Below are positions 50,937 through 60,021 of a stretch of 64,000 nt of DNA, piece after piece. Position numbers and translations under genes: made by a program. How positions within the stretch are numbered: position 1 is the first letter of the stretch; every line of letters starts with the position of its first letter. The notes under the pieces were generated by a model. It had not been told where the DNA came from. It saw nothing but the letters and a program-made list of their open reading frames with translations, and did not search any database. The DNA is taken from the NCBI RefSeq assembly GCF_000878195.1, contig NZ_JXST01000024.1, positions 1 through 64,000 on the forward strand, read 5' to 3'. This DNA is from Mycolicibacterium llatzerense. GTDB lineage: Bacteria; Actinomycetota; Actinomycetes; Mycobacteriales; Mycobacteriaceae.

Positions 50937-53795
50937 TTACATGCTGTCGATCGCCACGACGCCGCGCCGTACCGCCCCGATGGCCCGCTTGGCAGTCACC
51001 CGCAGCTGCGGTGACGGCGCGGCGAGCCGCACCTGGTCCAGCAGATCCAGTACCTGACGGCACCAGCGCACGAAATCGCCTGCGGGCAAAGCATTTCCGT
51101 TGCCATTGTCGGACATCAGCAGCGCCGCGGTCAGATCGCCGTACGTCGCCCAGCTGTGCATGGCGGCCACGAAACCACCATCGGGTTCACGGCTGAACGG
51201 CAGCCGGTGCCGGCGTTCATCGCCGTGGATGTCGGTCCACAGCCGGCGGGTCTTGGCCAGCGCGCGGCGCACCTCGTCGGTGGCCTGCTCGGCGCCCGGC
51301 GGCACCGTGGGGCCGTCACCACGTGACTCGAAGAGCACCGACGACAGCACCGCGGCCAGTTCGGCCGGATTCAGACCGTCCCACACGCCGCCGCGCAGAC
51401 ACTCGGCGACCAGCAGGTCGCTCTCGCTGTAGATCCGGGCCAGCAGCCGGCCGTCGTCGGTCACCGCCGGTTCGCCGTCGGCGCCTTCGATGAAGCCACG
51501 CTCGCTGAGCAGCGACACGATCCGGTCGAAGGTGCGGGCCAGCGAGTTGGTGGCCGCGGCGACCTTCTGCTGGGTCTGGTCGTTGTCGCGTTCGATGCGT
51601 AGATAGCGTTCGGCCGCACGCACTTTCGCCTCGCGGTCGGGCAGCTGATGCGCGGGGTGACGGCGCATCTGCTCCCGCAGACCGGCGAGCTCCGGGTCGA
51701 TGTCCGGTGTCTCGTCAGCAGAACCGCGACTGCGGCGCACCGATGGCACGTCCAGGGCGTCGGCCGCCCTCAGCAGCGCCGATGCCAGATCACGGCGCAC
51801 CTTCGGTTGCCGGTGTTCCACCCGCTTGGGCAGGGACATGCTGCCCAGACGCTGCGACGTCCCGGCGTAGTCGGCAGCGGAAATCCTTCCCGCCCAACGA
51901 TGTTCGGTCAGCACCAGCGGACGCGGATCGTCGGCGTCGAAAGCCTCCTCCAGCACCACGGCCAGGCCACTGCGGCGGCCGAGACCGATGGCGATGACGT
52001 CGCCACGCTTCAGCGCGGCCAATGCGTCGTTGATGCCCTTGCGCCGCGTCAAGCGGCCGGCTCGAGACTGCGCCCGTTCACGTTCGGTGATGGTCGCGCG
52101 CAGCCGGGCGTACTCGAGCACGGAGTTCCAATCGACACCCTGCGCTGAATCCGAACTCTCGCGTTGCTCGGCTGCAATCTCGGCGAGCATCCGCTCACCG
52201 CGCTTGATGCCGCGCACCAGCCCGGTCACCGACCGGTCCGCCTGGTACTGCGCGAAGGACTGCTCGAGCAGTCGGTGCGCCGCCGCCGGCGTCATGTGCT
52301 GAACCAGGTTGATGGTCATGTTGTAGGACGGCGCAAAGGAACTGCGCAGCGGGAACGTTCGGGTCGACGCCAGGCCGGCGACCTGGGCAGGATCGGCCAT
52401 CTCGTCGGTGGCATGCCACAACACGACGGCGTGGCCCTCGATGTCGATGCCGCGGCGCCCGGCGCGTCCGGTCAGCTGGGTGTACTCCCCCGGCGTCAAC
52501 GGGGCGTGCTGCTCGCCGTTGTACTTGACCAGCCGTTCCAGCACGACGGTGCGGGCCGGCATGTTGATGCCCAAAGCCAGTGTCTCCGTGGCGAAGACGG
52601 CTTTCACCAGACCTGCGGTGAACAACTCCTCGACGGTGTGCCGGAACACCGGCAACAGTCCGGCGTGGTGGGCGGCCAGGCCGCGCAGCAGGCCTTCGCG
52701 CCATTCGTGATAGTCGAGCACCACCAGATCGGACTCGGCCAGATCGGCACACCGGCGGTCGATGATCTCGGCGATGCGGTCGCGTTCGGCCTTGTTGGTC
52801 AGGCGCACCGCGGAACGCAGGCACTGCTTGACCGCGGCATCGCACCCGGCGCGGGAGAACACGAACGTGATGGCCGGCAGCAGCCCGGCCTGGTCCAGCG
52901 TGCCGATGACGTCGGGCCGGCTCGGTGGCCGGTACATCGCGGGCCGGCCGCCGGAACGTCCGCGCCCGTCTCCGCTGCGTCCCCGGGGCTGCCAGTCCAT
53001 GAGCCGGTCCGCCTCGCGACGATGCGCGATGTGCCGCAACAACTCCGGATCGACGCGGGCCCTACCCTTGCCGCCACCCTTGCCTCCGTCGACGCCCTTG
53101 GACAGGTCGAACAGGTCGAAGAGCCGCTTGCCCACCAGCATGTGCTGCCACAGCGGCACCGGGCGGTGTTCATCGACGACGACGGTCGTGTCACCGCGAA
53201 CAGTCTGAATCCAGCCGCCGAACTCCTCGGCGTTACTCACCGTCGCCGACAGGCTGACCAGCCGGACCTCGTCGGGCAAATGCAGGATCACTTCCTCCCA
53301 CACCGCGCCGCGCATGCGGTCGGCCAGGAAGTGCACCTCGTCCATCACCACATAGGCCAGTCCGTGCAGTGCATGCGAATCGGCGTAGAGCATGTTGCGC
53401 AGCACTTCGGTGGTCATCACCACGATGTCCGCGTCACCGTTGATCGCCTGGTCGCCGGTGAGCAGGCCGATGCGTTCGGGTCCGTAGCGGGCCACCAGAT
53501 CGTTGTGCTTCTGGTTGCTCAGCGCCTTGATCGGCGTGGTGTAGAAGCACTTCCGCCCGGCGGCCAACGCCAGATGCACCGCGAACTCGCCGACGACGGT
53601 CTTGCCGGCACCGGTCGGGGCACAGACCAGGACACCGCGACCGTTCTCGAGCGCGATGCAGGCGTTGGTCTGAAAGGGGTCAAGGGTGAACGACAGGCCC
53701 GCGGCGAAGTCGCGCAGCTGAGGACCCGGCTCGACGTCAGGCGCCGGTGTGGACTCTGGCGGCACCGCCGCCTGCGACTCAGGTGGCGTCGTCAT
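50937..53795 (-). CDS. helY: Ski2-like DEAD/DEAH helicase HelY
   Basis: A 952-residue helicase resembling HelY (Rv2092c). Walker A is CAPTGAGKT at about 58-66, Walker B VVMDEVHFLADRM, then motif III SLSATVSNAEEFGG, and the second RecA domain has GRAGRRGIDIEGHAVV. The C-terminal third is the Ski2-like arch/helical region. It is longer than M. tuberculosis HelY (906) owing partly to a Gly/Lys-rich loop near residue 240 (DGGKGGGKGRARVD). It likely unwinds RNA. It overlaps tatC by 17 bp. Confidence 0.94.
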   Translation of the reverse strand: MTTPPESQAAVPPESTPAPDVEPGPQLRDFAAGLSFTLDPFQTNACIALENGRGVLVCAPTGAGKTVVGEFAVHLALAAGRKCFYTTPIKALSNQKHNDLVARYGPERIGLLTGDQAINGDADIVVMTTEVLRNMLYADSHALHGLAYVVMDEVHFLADRMRGAVWEEVILHLPDEVRLVSLSATVSNAEEFGGWIQTVRGDTTVVVDEHRPVPLWQHMLVGKRLFDLFDLSKGVDGGKGGGKGRARVDPELLRHIAHRREADRLMDWQPRGRSGDGRGRSGGRPAMYRPPSRPDVIGTLDQAGLLPAITFVFSRAGCDAAVKQCLRSAVRLTNKAERDRIAEIIDRRCADLAESDLVVLDYHEWREGLLRGLAAHHAGLLPVFRHTVEELFTAGLVKAVFATETLALGINMPARTVVLERLVKYNGEQHAPLTPGEYTQLTGRAGRRGIDIEGHAVVLWHATDEMADPAQVAGLASTRTFPLRSSFAPSYNMTINLVQHMTPAAAHRLLEQSFAQYQADRSVTGLVRGIKRGERMLAEIAAEQRESSDSAQGVDWNSVLEYARLRATITERERAQSRAGRLTRRKGINDALAALKRGDVIAIGLGRRSGLAVVLEEAFDADDPRPLVLTEHRWAGRISAADYAGTSQRLGSMSLPKRVEHRQPKVRRDLASALLRAADALDVPSVRRSRGSADETPDIDPELAGLREQMRRHPAHQLPDREAKVRAAERYLRIERDNDQTQQKVAAATNSLARTFDRIVSLLSERGFIEGADGEPAVTDDGRLLARIYSESDLLVAECLRGGVWDGLNPAELAAVLSSVLFESRGDGPTVPPGAEQATDEVRRALAKTRRLWTDIHGDERRHRLPFSREPDGGFVAAMHSWATYGDLTAALLMSDNGNGNALPAGDFVRWCRQVLDLLDQVRLAAPSPQLRVTAKRAIGAVRRGVVAIDSM

Positions 53796-54726
53796 CGATG
53801 GTCAGCCGGGTCGGAGTAGGCACGGCAGAAGGCGCATCGATGGGTTCGACCGACCCGATCGGGGCGGCCTCGTCGTCGGGAACAGCCTCGGCCTCGCGCC
53901 GGGCCTTGCGCCGGTCATGCCACCGGGCCACCTGGATCGACATTTCCAGCAGCACGGTCAACGCCAGCGACAGCGCCAGCATGGAGAACGGATCCGAGCC
54001 GGGTGTCACGAACGCGGCGAAGACGAACAGGCCGAAGATCAGCCCGCGGCGCCAGGCCTTGAGCTTCTCGTAGGTGAGCACCCCGACCATGTTCAGCATG
54101 ATGATCAGCAGCGGGAACTCGAAGCTGATGCCGAACACGACCAGCAGGTTGATCAGGAAGCCGAAGTACTGGTCACCGGACAATGCGGTGATCTGCACGT
54201 CGCTGCCGACGGTCAGCAGGAACGACAACGCCGTCGACAGCACCACGTAGGCCAGGACCGAGCCCGACACGAACAGCAGCGCACCGACGCCCACGAACAG
54301 CGACGCGAAGCGCCGTTCCTTCTTGTACAGGCCAGGGGTGATGAACGCCCAGATCTGGTACAGCCAGACGGGGCAGGCCAGGATGATGCCCGCCGCCATG
54401 CCGACCTTGAGGCGCAGCATGAACTGATCGAACGGCGCGGTGGCCAGCAGTCGACACTCCCCGTCCGGGGCGATCGACGCGCGCGACGACGCCGGCAGCG
54501 AGCAGTACGGGCCGCGCAGCCAGTCACCGAGGCTGGGGAATCCGAAGAAGCCGTGCCCGTACCAGAGGAAGCCGACGACGGTCGTCAACAGGACCGCGAT
54601 GACCGCGATCAGCAACCGTGTCCGCAGCTCCTCGAGGTGATCGACGAGCGACATGGTGCCGTCAGGATTGACCCGCGACCGTCGACGGCGCGGGTCAAGC
54701 TTTCGGAAGATTCCAGATGCTGGCAC
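53779..54726 (-). CDS. tatC: Sec-independent translocase TatC
   Basis: TatC is the core receptor of the twin-arginine export pathway. The 315-residue protein has six membrane helices and the family motifs SLVDHLEELRTRLL (about 26-39) and FVTPGSDPFSMLAL, with a hydrophilic C-terminal tail. It matches Rv2093c. It overlaps the helY start and follows tatA by 61 bp. Tat substrates visible in the window are the DUF1501 protein, the beta-lactamase and the cupin. Confidence 0.96.
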   Translation of the reverse strand: MPASGIFRKLDPRRRRSRVNPDGTMSLVDHLEELRTRLLIAVIAVLLTTVVGFLWYGHGFFGFPSLGDWLRGPYCSLPASSRASIAPDGECRLLATAPFDQFMLRLKVGMAAGIILACPVWLYQIWAFITPGLYKKERRFASLFVGVGALLFVSGSVLAYVVLSTALSFLLTVGSDVQITALSGDQYFGFLINLLVVFGISFEFPLLIIMLNMVGVLTYEKLKAWRRGLIFGLFVFAAFVTPGSDPFSMLALSLALTVLLEMSIQVARWHDRRKARREAEAVPDDEAAPIGSVEPIDAPSAVPTPTRLTIDDDAT

Positions 54727-54787
54727 GTGAGTATGAGAGGAGCCGACCGCCGCGGGCGCTGGCCTGCGGCGGGATCACGGCAAAAGG

Positions 54788-55045
54788 TCAGGCCGGGTGC
54801 TTGTCCGCGGCATCCGGCGCTGCCTGCGGTGCAGGTGCCGGGTTCTCGACGCGTTCAGCAGTGATGGGACGCGGAGCCGCTGACTGCTCCGACGTGCTGT
54901 CCGACTGCATTTCCTTCAACTCGGACTTGAAGATGCGCATCGACTTGCCAAGCGAACGCGCGGCGTCCGGCAGCTTCTTCGCGCCGAAGAGCAGCACGAA
55001 CACCGCGATGACGATCAACCAGTGCCACGGTTGCAAACCGCCCAA
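54788..55045 (-). CDS. tatA: Sec-independent translocase TatA
   Basis: An 85-residue TatA. A single N-terminal helix (PWHWLIVIAVFVLLFGAKKLP) is followed by an amphipathic helix (DAARSLGKSMRIFKSELKEM) and a Pro/Ala-rich tail. It forms the pore that TatC recruits. It matches Rv2094c and lies in the pafBC-tatAC order typical of mycobacteria. A GAGGTGACC ribosome binding site precedes the ATG. Confidence 0.96.
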   Translation of the reverse strand: MGGLQPWHWLIVIAVFVLLFGAKKLPDAARSLGKSMRIFKSELKEMQSDSTSEQSAAPRPITAERVENPAPAPQAAPDAADKHPA

Positions 55046-55076
55046 TTTGGGTCACCTCCAGAAGTTGAGGCCGAGT

Positions 55077-56057
55077 CTACTCGCCAAGGCCGGGTTCATA
55101 CGCCGCCAGCGCCGCCACCGCGGACTCGCGCACGCGGTCGGCGAGCGCGGGCGGGTCAAGGACTCGGACCGCCGAACCGAAACCGAGGACGAAACGGGCC
55201 ATCCACTCGTCCGACGCGTAGGTCATGGTGGCTTCCCAGCTGCCGTCGGGAATCTCCCGCTGCACTGCCAGCGGGTAGTAGTCGAACATCCACGACGCGG
55301 ACACGTCGATCAGCAGTGTCGCCACGGGCAGCGCCGGATCCGCGGTGTCGGCGGAGAACAGTGACGTGTCGGGCCCGGCCTGCACGGCGGGCGCCGGCGG
55401 TGCGGCCGGTTCGTCCAGGGCGGTGGCGTCGACGATGCGGTCGAAGCGGAACAGCCGCACGCCCTCGGCGGTGCGGCACCACGCCTCCAGGTAGCTGTGG
55501 TCGCCGATCAGGGCCACCCGGATCGGGTCGACGGTGCGCTGCGAGACGGTGTCATGCGAAGCCGAGTGGTACTCGAGGGACAACGCCCGCTTGTCCCGGA
55601 CCGCGGCCCGCACCACCGCGGTGGCCTTGTTCTCGGCATCGCCGGTGATATCGGGGGCCGGCACCGACGCCGCGATCGCTCCGGCAGTGCCGGCGGCGGC
55701 CTCGATCTTGGCGATCACGCTGCGCGCCACGTCGGGGTCGACGACACCGGGCACGTCGACGAGCGCCCGCAGCGCCATCAGCACACCGGTGGCCTCCGGT
55801 GAGGTGAGGCGCAGCGCCCGGTCCATCCCGGCCGAGAAGATCACCTCGATGGTGTCGCCCTCGAAGTCCAGGTCGATCAGGTCGCCGGGGAGCCCGCCGG
55901 GCAGGCCGCACATCCACAGCTGGTTGAGATCGGCCAGCAGTTGCTTGCGGGTCACGCCCAGTTCGGCGGCCGCCTCGTCGTGGCTGATCTGCGGGTTCGC
56001 CTGGAAATACGGAACCATGTTCAAGAGCCGCACCAAGCGGTTCGACACGTTACTCAT
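55077..56057 (-). CDS. pafC: PafC, WYL-domain transcriptional activator
   Basis: A 326-residue WYL-family protein. The N-terminal HTH reads SHDEAAAELGVTRKQLLADL and the WYL domain is at about 145-225 (RALSLEYHSASHDT, GDHSYLEAWCRTAEGVRLFRFDRI). PafB and PafC together activate the mycobacterial DNA damage response that does not use LexA/RecA. It overlaps pafB by 4 nt (ATGA). The order pafA-pafB-pafC is conserved. Confidence 0.95.
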   Translation of the reverse strand: MSNVSNRLVRLLNMVPYFQANPQISHDEAAAELGVTRKQLLADLNQLWMCGLPGGLPGDLIDLDFEGDTIEVIFSAGMDRALRLTSPEATGVLMALRALVDVPGVVDPDVARSVIAKIEAAAGTAGAIAASVPAPDITGDAENKATAVVRAAVRDKRALSLEYHSASHDTVSQRTVDPIRVALIGDHSYLEAWCRTAEGVRLFRFDRIVDATALDEPAAPPAPAVQAGPDTSLFSADTADPALPVATLLIDVSASWMFDYYPLAVQREIPDGSWEATMTYASDEWMARFVLGFGSAVRVLDPPALADRVRESAVAALAAYEPGLGE

Positions 56058-57043
56058 GCGCCCTCCCCCGCCTGCGCCCGCAGCCGGCCGATCACATTGT
56101 CCCGCAATGATTCCGGCTCCAGCACCACGGCGTCGGCGCCGTAACCGGCGACCTCGCGGGCCAGCCGGTCGACCATGCCGATGTCGACGACGACCTCGTC
56201 GCCGCCGCGCCCATTGCGCGCACTGGGTGTGGTGCTGACGGCCTGCCGGCGCAGTGCCGTCCCCCGGCCGTCGGCCACCCAGATCCGGGCCAGCTCACCG
56301 GCCGGCCATTCGGCGACCGCCCGGTGCACGATGTCGCGCAGGTTGACCCCGTCCGGCCGGGTGACGGCGCGGTCGGGTCCCACCGCACGGACACCGTCGC
56401 CGATGCGCGATACCCGGAAGGTGCGCGCCGCGTTGCGGTCCCGATCGTGCCCGACGACGTACCACCGGCCGCGGTAGGTGACCACGCCCCACGGCTCGAG
56501 AGTGCGGTCGATGTACGGCGCGCTCCGGTTGGGTCGATGCGCGAACTGCACAGCTCGTCCGGAGTCGATGGCGGACAACAGGATTCCCAGCGCCTCCTCC
56601 GAGCCCCGCAGGCCCGGGGCGGCTCCGGTGGTGATCGCGACGCCGGCGTCGGACGCGTCGACGTCCACCCCCGCGGCCCGCAGTTTGAGCAGCGCGCTCT
56701 GGGTGGCGGTCACCATCTCCTGCGACTCCCAGAGCTGCGTGGCGATGGCGACGACGGCTGCTTCATCACCGGTCAGCTCGACAGGCGGCAACTCGTACGC
56801 GGTGCGATTGATGCGGTAGCCGTCGTTGACGTCCATCATCGAGGCGCGGCCGGTCTCCAGCGGGATGCCGAGATCGCGCAGCTCGTTCTTGTCCCGTTCG
56901 AACATGCGGGAGAACGCTTCGTCGGTCGGCGGGTCCTGGTAGCCGGTGACGTTGGCCCGGATCTGCTCCGCGGACAGATAACTACGGGTGGACAGGAGCG
57001 CAATGACGAGGTTCATCAACCGCTCTACCTTGGACGTCGCCAC
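56054..57043 (-). CDS. pafB: PafB, WYL-domain transcriptional activator
   Basis: About 329 residues, WYL family, the partner of PafC. It starts MATSKVERLMNLVIALLSTR from the GTG at 57043, identical in form to other mycobacterial PafB; a TTG 6 nt earlier is less likely. The HTH is in YLSAEQIRANVTGY and AFSRMFERDKNELRDLGIPL, and the WYL core is RAVQFAHRPNRSAPYIDRTL and GRWYVVGHDRDRNAARTFRVSRI. It is 69 bp behind pafA on the same strand. Confidence 0.95.
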   Translation of the reverse strand: MATSKVERLMNLVIALLSTRSYLSAEQIRANVTGYQDPPTDEAFSRMFERDKNELRDLGIPLETGRASMMDVNDGYRINRTAYELPPVELTGDEAAVVAIATQLWESQEMVTATQSALLKLRAAGVDVDASDAGVAITTGAAPGLRGSEEALGILLSAIDSGRAVQFAHRPNRSAPYIDRTLEPWGVVTYRGRWYVVGHDRDRNAARTFRVSRIGDGVRAVGPDRAVTRPDGVNLRDIVHRAVAEWPAGELARIWVADGRGTALRRQAVSTTPSARNGRGGDEVVVDIGMVDRLAREVAGYGADAVVLEPESLRDNVIGRLRAQAGEGA

Positions 57044-57112
57044 GCCCAACAGACTAAGTGGTTGCTGTGGGCTGCCCTGTTATCGGCGCGCCCGCCGCGA
57101 CGGACGCGACCG

Positions 57113-58471
57113 TCACATGCTGGCGATCAGCCGGTTCACCCGCTCGTCGACCGACCGGAATGGGTCCTTGCACAGCACGGTGCGCTGCGCCTGGTCGTTG
57201 AGCTTGAGGTGCACCCAGTCGACGGTGAAGTCGCGCCCGGCTTCCTGTGCGGCCGTGATGAATTCGCCGCGCAGCTTGGCCCTGGTGGTCTGCGGCGGCG
57301 TGTTGACTGCCGCGTCGATCTCCTCGTCGGTGGTGATCCGGGCGGCCAATCCCTTGCGCTGCAACAGGTCGAACACGCCGCGACCACGCTTGATGTCGTG
57401 GTACGCCAGATCCAGCTGGGCGATCTTGGGGTCGGACAGCTCCATGCTGTAGCGATCCTGGTAGCGCTGGAACAGCTTCCGCTTGATCACCCAGTCGATC
57501 TCGGTGTCGACCTTGGCGAAGTCCTGGCTCTCGACGGCGTCGAGCTGCCGGCCCCACAGGTCGACGACCTGCTCGAGCTGCACGTTGGGCTCGCGGGTCT
57601 GCAGGTAATCGATGGCGCGCGAGTGGTATTCGCGCTGAATGTCCAGCGCCGAGGCCTGCCGTCCGCCAGCCAGCCGCACGGCGCGGCGCCCGGTCAGGTC
57701 GTGGCTGACCTCGCGGATGGCCCGAATCGGGTTGTCCAGCGAGAAGTCCCGGAACGGGACGCCTGCTTCGATCATCTCCAGCACCAGCGAGGCGCTGCCC
57801 ACCTTCAGCATGGTGGTGGCCTCGCACATGTTGGAGTCGCCGACGATGACGTGCAGCCGGCGGTACTTTTCGGCGTCGGCGTGCGGCTCGTCGCGGGTGT
57901 TGATGATCGGGCGCGAGCGCGTCGTGGCGCTGGAGACGCCCTCCCAGATGTGCTCGGCCCGCTGGCTCAGACAGAAGGTCGCGGCCTTCGGGGTCTGCAG
58001 GACCTTGCCGGCGCCGCAGATCAGCTGGCGCGTGACCAGGAACGGCAGCAGCACGTCGGAGATCCGGGAGAACTCGCCGGCCCGCACGATCAGGTAGTTC
58101 TCGTGGCAACCGTAGGAGTTGCCGGCCGAATCGGTGTTGTTCTTGAACAGGTAGATGTCGCCGCCGATGCCTTCGTCGGCCAGCCGCTGCTCGGCGTCGA
58201 CCAGCAGGTCTTCCAGCACGCGCTCACCGGCGCGGTCGTGGGTGACCAGCTGCGCCAGGTTGTCGCATTCGGCCGTCGCGTACTCGGGGTGGCTACCCAC
58301 ATCGAGGTACAGGCGTGCGCCGTTCCGGAGAAAGACGTTGGAACTGCGGCCCCAGGACACCACTCGCCGGAACAGATACCGCGCTACCTCGTCCGGGCTG
58401 AGCCGGCGGTGACCATGAAACGTGCAGGTCACGCCAAACTCGGTCTCGATTCCCATGATCCGTCGCTGCAC
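57113..58471 (-). CDS. pafA: Pup-protein ligase
   Basis: PafA joins the small protein Pup to lysines of substrates for degradation by the mycobacterial proteasome. The 452-residue protein is of the usual length and starts MQRRIMGIETEFGVTCTFHG at a GTG. The catalytic Asp is in LYLDVGSHPEYATAECDNL, and SWGRSSNVFLRNGARLY and FKNNTDSAGNSYGCHENYL are the nucleotide and Mg sites. Further upstream reading is rejected because the fold begins at the GTG. pup, dop, mpa and prcBA are not in this window. Confidence 0.97.
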   Translation of the reverse strand: MQRRIMGIETEFGVTCTFHGHRRLSPDEVARYLFRRVVSWGRSSNVFLRNGARLYLDVGSHPEYATAECDNLAQLVTHDRAGERVLEDLLVDAEQRLADEGIGGDIYLFKNNTDSAGNSYGCHENYLIVRAGEFSRISDVLLPFLVTRQLICGAGKVLQTPKAATFCLSQRAEHIWEGVSSATTRSRPIINTRDEPHADAEKYRRLHVIVGDSNMCEATTMLKVGSASLVLEMIEAGVPFRDFSLDNPIRAIREVSHDLTGRRAVRLAGGRQASALDIQREYHSRAIDYLQTREPNVQLEQVVDLWGRQLDAVESQDFAKVDTEIDWVIKRKLFQRYQDRYSMELSDPKIAQLDLAYHDIKRGRGVFDLLQRKGLAARITTDEEIDAAVNTPPQTTRAKLRGEFITAAQEAGRDFTVDWVHLKLNDQAQRTVLCKDPFRSVDERVNRLIASM

Positions 58472-58549
58472 ATAATCGAGCTTACGGGTTGGCGTTGGGT
58501 ATGGGTGGGCAACAGGCCGGGTAGCCATCCACGTCGGACAGCCAGAAAT

Positions 58550-58588
58550 GGCTCCGGCCGCCACCCACGGTGGGTGGCGGCCGGAGCC
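58550..58588. terminator. Perfect palindromic terminator upstream of pafA
   Basis: A 39-bp perfect palindrome with its centre at 58569 (arms 58550-58568 and 58570-58588). It lies 17 bp downstream of the small secreted protein gene on the minus strand and 79 bp upstream of pafA, so it isolates the two units. Confidence 0.82.
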
Positions 58589-58605
58589 GGGCCAACTCGG
58601 CACGA

Positions 58606-58812
58606 TCAGAACGGGACGTCCAAGCTGCCCGCGGTCTGATTGGCCTCGTCGTGGTTGGAGAAGTGCTCGCCCAGCACGTACGACGAATGCGGATCGGTCC
58701 CGTTGGGCACCAGCGGGTCGGTGTTCGCACTGGCGATCGGTGCCAGCAGGAGCGCGCCGGCGATGCCGGCCGCGGCCAGTCCGGGAGCGATGAACTTGAT
58801 CGGGTTCTTCAT
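58606..58812 (-). CDS. Small secreted protein (68 residues)
   Basis: A short exported protein. The signal peptide runs to about residue 29 (IKFIAPGLAAAGIAGALLLAPIASA). The mature 39 residues are polar, NTDPLVPNGTDPHSSYVLGE and HFSNHDEANQTAGSLDVPF, with no cysteine. It has its own terminator and is divergent from the cupin gene. No family is recognised. It is too short to infer a function. Confidence 0.7.
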   Translation of the reverse strand: MKNPIKFIAPGLAAAGIAGALLLAPIASANTDPLVPNGTDPHSSYVLGEHFSNHDEANQTAGSLDVPF

Positions 58813-58984
58813 GATCGGCGCCTTCTGTCAGAGTGCTCGTCCGTTTTCGGACTGACTCAATCGTCGACTCTGAGCAGGCAAAAGTCGCTACCGCAGGCAC
58901 CCATTCCGGATTGCAGCTAGCCGGTAGACACACCTGGGGGTCAGCGCTGACGACAGCGAGACCGCCGCGGACCACGCTGACCAC

Positions 58985-59677
58985 ATGATGATCAATCGAC
59001 GCACGATGCTCGGCGGAGCCGGCGCAGTCGGCGTGGCGGCGATCGCCGGCGCAGGTGCCGACCACGCGTTCTCATCCCCCTTGCCCCGCAACAACACCCA
59101 GGAGACAGCCGTGAACCCAGAAGCCGGCCGTTTCGGCAATCCCCGCATCCCTGCCGAACTGAACACCGCGCAGCCACACATGTTCCACCTCGGCGCACTA
59201 CAGAAGACGCAGTTCGACGGCGGAACGCTACGCCAAGCGTACGAAGGCAATTGGCCGATACTGATGGGGCAGGAAGCCAGCGTCGTGATGGTGACGCTCG
59301 AACCCGGTGGGATCCGCGAGCCACACTGGCATCCCAGCGCCTGGGAGATAAACGTCATCACGCGCGGCGTCGCGACCTGGACACAGCTCGACCCGCTCGG
59401 GCATTCCGAACACTTCGAGGCCAACGTGGGCGATGTGGTGTTCGCCCCGCAAGGCTCGTTGCACTACTTCGAGAACAAGGGCACCCAAGAACTCGATCTG
59501 CTCATCGTCTTCAACGCGAGCACCGAAGAGGGCAAGGACGACATCGGGATCGGTGCGTCCATCAGCAAGCTGCCGCCCGATGTGCTCAGCGTGGTGTTCG
59601 GTGTGCCCGCGGACACTTTCACCAAGTTCAAGCAGATCGATCAGTCGCTCACCATCATCAAGCGGCCGACCGCCTGA
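58985..59677 (+). CDS. Tat-exported cupin (oxalate-decarboxylase-like)
   Basis: A 230-residue single-cupin protein with an N-terminal Tat signal (NRRTMLGGAGAVGVAAIAGAG). The metal site is in the two cupin motifs, EPHWHPSAWEINVITRG (His-His and Glu) and VGDVVFAPQGSLHYFENKG (His). It resembles single-domain oxalate decarboxylase-type cupins of spore-forming bacteria in layout. The substrate is uncertain. It is convergent with the CsoR-family gene, with 18 bp between. Confidence 0.88.
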   Translation: MMINRRTMLGGAGAVGVAAIAGAGADHAFSSPLPRNNTQETAVNPEAGRFGNPRIPAELNTAQPHMFHLGALQKTQFDGGTLRQAYEGNWPILMGQEASVVMVTLEPGGIREPHWHPSAWEINVITRGVATWTQLDPLGHSEHFEANVGDVVFAPQGSLHYFENKGTQELDLLIVFNASTEEGKDDIGIGASISKLPPDVLSVVFGVPADTFTKFKQIDQSLTIIKRPTA

Positions 59678-59695
59678 CCCCGCTGGACAGTGCAG

Positions 59696-59965
59696 CTAGG
59701 CCAACGAAAGGAACAGCTTCTCCAGCTCGGCCTCGGTCATCGGCGCACGACCATCCTCGGCGTTCCCGGCCAGGCATTCGCGCAGGCCGGTGGCGACGAT
59801 CTTGAACCCGGCGCGGTCCAGCGCCTTCGATACCGCCGCCAGTTGCGTGACGATGTCCTTGCACTCGCGGCCCTGCTCGATCATCGAGATGACTCCGGCC
59901 AACTGCCCCTGTGCCCGACGCAACCGGGCCAGGACGGCGGCCATGGCCTCTTCATCACCGACCAT
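59696..59965 (-). CDS. CsoR-family repressor lacking the copper His (CstR-like)
   Basis: An 89-residue DUF156 protein with the all-helical CsoR/RcnR fold. Cys35 (EQGRECKDIV) and Cys64 (ATGLRECL) are spaced as in CsoR, but the second-helix His of the copper site is replaced by Gly60. Two cysteines without that His are the pattern of CstR, which reacts with persulfides. AAAGGTAGG precedes the ATG. An ATACCC-GGGTAT operator is 41 bp upstream, next to a -10-like TATAGC, so self-control is likely. The SQR-like flavoprotein just upstream supports a sulfur role. Confidence 0.82.
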   Translation of the reverse strand: MVGDEEAMAAVLARLRRAQGQLAGVISMIEQGRECKDIVTQLAAVSKALDRAGFKIVATGLRECLAGNAEDGRAPMTEAELEKLFLSLA

Positions 59966-60005
59966 GTCGCACCTACCTTTCGTTAGTTTTCCGGCCCGCT
60001 CCGCT

Positions 60006-60021
60006 ATACCCCACAGGGTAT
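60006..60021. promoter_or_regulatory. CsoR-type operator at the repressor gene
   Basis: ATACCCCACAGGGTAT, a 16-bp palindrome, overlaps the last base of the SQR-like gene and lies 41-56 bp upstream of the repressor ATG. Same form as the three sites at 61463, 61517 and 61554. Confidence 0.75.

Noticed and set aside
58472..59065. In-frame extension upstream of pafA by about 198 residues
   Set aside because: PafA is 452 residues in all known cases and begins at the GTG at 58471. The extension crosses a palindromic terminator, the small secreted protein gene and the cupin start.
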